DNA from: Verrucomicrobiia bacterium
GTDB lineage: Bacteria; Verrucomicrobiota; Verrucomicrobiia; Opitutales; Opitutaceae
Assembly: GCA_030424825.1 (NCBI GenBank)
Contig: JAUHWE010000232.1
Span: 1 to 7,193 of the forward strand
Length of the DNA stretch: 7,193 nt
Reading direction: 5' to 3'
Shown piece after piece: positions 5,868 to 7,193 of this stretch (within the stretch, counting starts at the first letter, position 1; the number at the start of each line of letters is the position of its first letter). Under the pieces are notes generated by a model. That model was not told the origin of the DNA. It did no database searches and saw only the letters and a program-made list of their open reading frames with translations. The position numbers and the translations under genes are program-made.

Positions 5868-7165
5868 GTCCTGGAGAAGTTGCCACAATCATGTTTGGCG
5901 TATTCGCCATCTTAATACTGCTAAAAGTCCCCGTATCCTTCGCCCTAGGACTGGCCTGCCTCCCGATTCTACTTATCGACGAGCGACTCACCCCTTTCCT
6001 CCTCATCAATGAGATGTGGAAATCGTACAATGCTTTCATCCTTCTAGCGGTGCCCTTCTTCCTGTTGGCAGCCAATCTTATGAATGCCGCTGGGATTACC
6101 GAACGGCTTGTCAATCTGGCCCGAGCCACCGTGGGACACCTGCCAGGAGGACTCGGACACATAAACGTCATGGTCAGTATGCTCTTCGCAGGGATTTCCG
6201 GATCCTCAACTGCGGATGCTGCGGGCATCGGTTCGCTGCTGATTCCGGCTATGAAAAAACAGGGCTACGACACCTCATTTTCGGTAGCAATCACCGCATG
6301 CTCTTCTGTCATGGGAGTCATCATTCCGCCCAGTATAATGATGATCGTCTGGGGCGGCCTAATGTCTGTATCAATTGGCGGGCTCTTCTTGGCCGGCGTT
6401 GTCCCTGGACTTCTAATCGCCCTTTTCATGATGGGAACGGTGCTGATTTACGCTAAAATGCGGAACTATCCGATCTACAAAAGAGCTTCACTCGTAGAGT
6501 TCTTTCAGGCATTCGGAAAATCCATCCTCGCCCTCGTTACTCCGGCAATAATAGTTGGCGGCATTATTGGCGGTCTTTTCACCCCTACGGAAGCCTCCGT
6601 CGTTGCTGTGTTGTACTCCGCGTTTCTCGGTGGAATAGTCTATCGAGCAATCGGACCCAAGCAGTTCCCAAGGGTGCTCTACGATTCGGCTCGTCTATCT
6701 GCAATATCGCTCTTCTGCATTGGAACGGCCTCCGCCTTTGGGTGGCTGCTCGCCTATTTCCGAGTTCCCCAAGCACTCGTTGACTTGATCGCTGTTTACG
6801 GTACCGGAATCATAACGACAGGATTCATCATTGCGCTTTCTTTCTTAATCATTGGCATGTTCATCGATGCGATTCCCGCAATCATCATTCTGGGCACGAT
6901 CCTTCTGCCTCTTGCCGAAAAGGCCGGAATGCACCCGATTCACTTTGCGATCATCGGTGTCATTTCACTCGCCTTCGGGCTAGTGACTCCTCCGTACGGA
7001 CTGTGCCTCCTCATTTCTTGTTCCGTAGGTGAAATCGCCGTCTCAAAAGTTCTAAAAGATGTAGTCATTCTACTACTACCACTTCTTCTCCTTTTGGTAC
7101 TGATCATCGTTTTCCCAGAAGTGATACTATTTCTACCTCGCTGGCTCGCTCCCCAGTTCCTGTAG
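5864..7165 (+). CDS. dctM: TRAP transporter large permease subunit (DctM family)
   Basis: 433 residues, full length for the family, complete with stop TAG at 7163-7165. This is the sodium-coupled transport-channel subunit (ion-transporter superfamily), with about a dozen hydrophobic segments through the whole length. Family landmarks: VPFFLLAANLMNAAG at 63-77, FAGISGSSTADAAGIGSLL at 108-126, the first re-entrant hairpin PPSIMMIVWG at 155-164, GGLFTPTEASVVAV at 236-249, GMFIDAIPAIIIL at 331-343, and the second-repeat motif GLVTPPYGL at 372-380. These Ser/Thr/Pro-rich loops are the expected sodium and substrate sites. Translation starts within the DctQ stop (ATGA); upstream AAACGG is not a real ribosome-binding site, so coupling is likely. 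Only 28 bp follow before the window ends. The dctP gene, usually adjacent, would have to lie beyond the right edge or elsewhere. Confidence 0.95.
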   Translation: MSPGEVATIMFGVFAILILLKVPVSFALGLACLPILLIDERLTPFLLINEMWKSYNAFILLAVPFFLLAANLMNAAGITERLVNLARATVGHLPGGLGHINVMVSMLFAGISGSSTADAAGIGSLLIPAMKKQGYDTSFSVAITACSSVMGVIIPPSIMMIVWGGLMSVSIGGLFLAGVVPGLLIALFMMGTVLIYAKMRNYPIYKRASLVEFFQAFGKSILALVTPAIIVGGIIGGLFTPTEASVVAVLYSAFLGGIVYRAIGPKQFPRVLYDSARLSAISLFCIGTASAFGWLLAYFRVPQALVDLIAVYGTGIITTGFIIALSFLIIGMFIDAIPAIIILGTILLPLAEKAGMHPIHFAIIGVISLAFGLVTPPYGLCLLISCSVGEIAVSKVLKDVVILLLPLLLLLVLIIVFPEVILFLPRWLAPQFL

Positions 7166-7193
7166 ACCTCTGCCCCGTAAGGCTGGCGCTCGC

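Noticed and set aside
7166..7193. Possible terminator stem start after DctM (GCC...GGC)
   Set aside because: Only 28 bp remain before the window edge, so no complete stem or T-run can be seen.

Overview
The window reads as a stretch of a Gram-negative chromosome, most likely Verrucomicrobiota (Opitutia/Puniceicoccales-like) or a related PVC-group bacterium. This is inferred from three things. One protein has the 'planctomycete-type' cytochrome c domain fused to a DUF2231-like membrane module and leucine-rich repeats. Clear Shine-Dalgarno sequences are almost absent. Base composition looks moderate, at roughly half G+C by eye. No rRNA or marker gene is present to settle it.

Layout, left to right. 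(1) 1-1641, + strand: the C-terminal half of a heavy-metal-efflux RND pump (CzcA/CusA family). It is open at the left edge because the window starts inside the gene. (2) 1721-2260, +: a small lipoprotein with a His/Asp/Glu-rich stretch after the lipid anchor and a Cys/His-rich tail, probably a periplasmic metal-binding partner of the pump. (3) 2261-2400: a gap between convergent genes with a candidate weak terminator and a 14-bp perfect palindrome. (4) 2401-3237, - strand: an exported alpha/beta-hydrolase of the esterase/BD-FAE type with an intact catalytic triad. (5) 3238-3370: a divergent intergenic region carrying an 8+8 bp perfect inverted repeat. (6) 3371-4987, +: the multi-domain membrane cytochrome/LRR protein. 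(7) 4988-5369: a 382-bp gap with a LacI-operator-like imperfect palindrome, a second copy of its right half, and a 14-codon ORF ending on the next start codon. (8) 5370-5867 and 5864-7165, +: the small (DctQ) and large (DctM) membrane subunits of a TRAP transporter, overlapping by 4 bp.

Functionally there are three modules. One is metal efflux (pump plus metal-binding lipoprotein). The second is a divergent pair (secreted esterase and membrane cytochrome) that may share a control region. The third is a TRAP importer for an organic-acid-type solute, whose solute-binding protein (DctP) is not in the window. I saw no mobile element, CRISPR array, tRNA or rRNA. The best leads for new biology are the metal-binding lipoprotein, the cytochrome-LRR fusion, and the candidate regulatory architecture in front of the TRAP genes. 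I see no clearly new multi-gene system.
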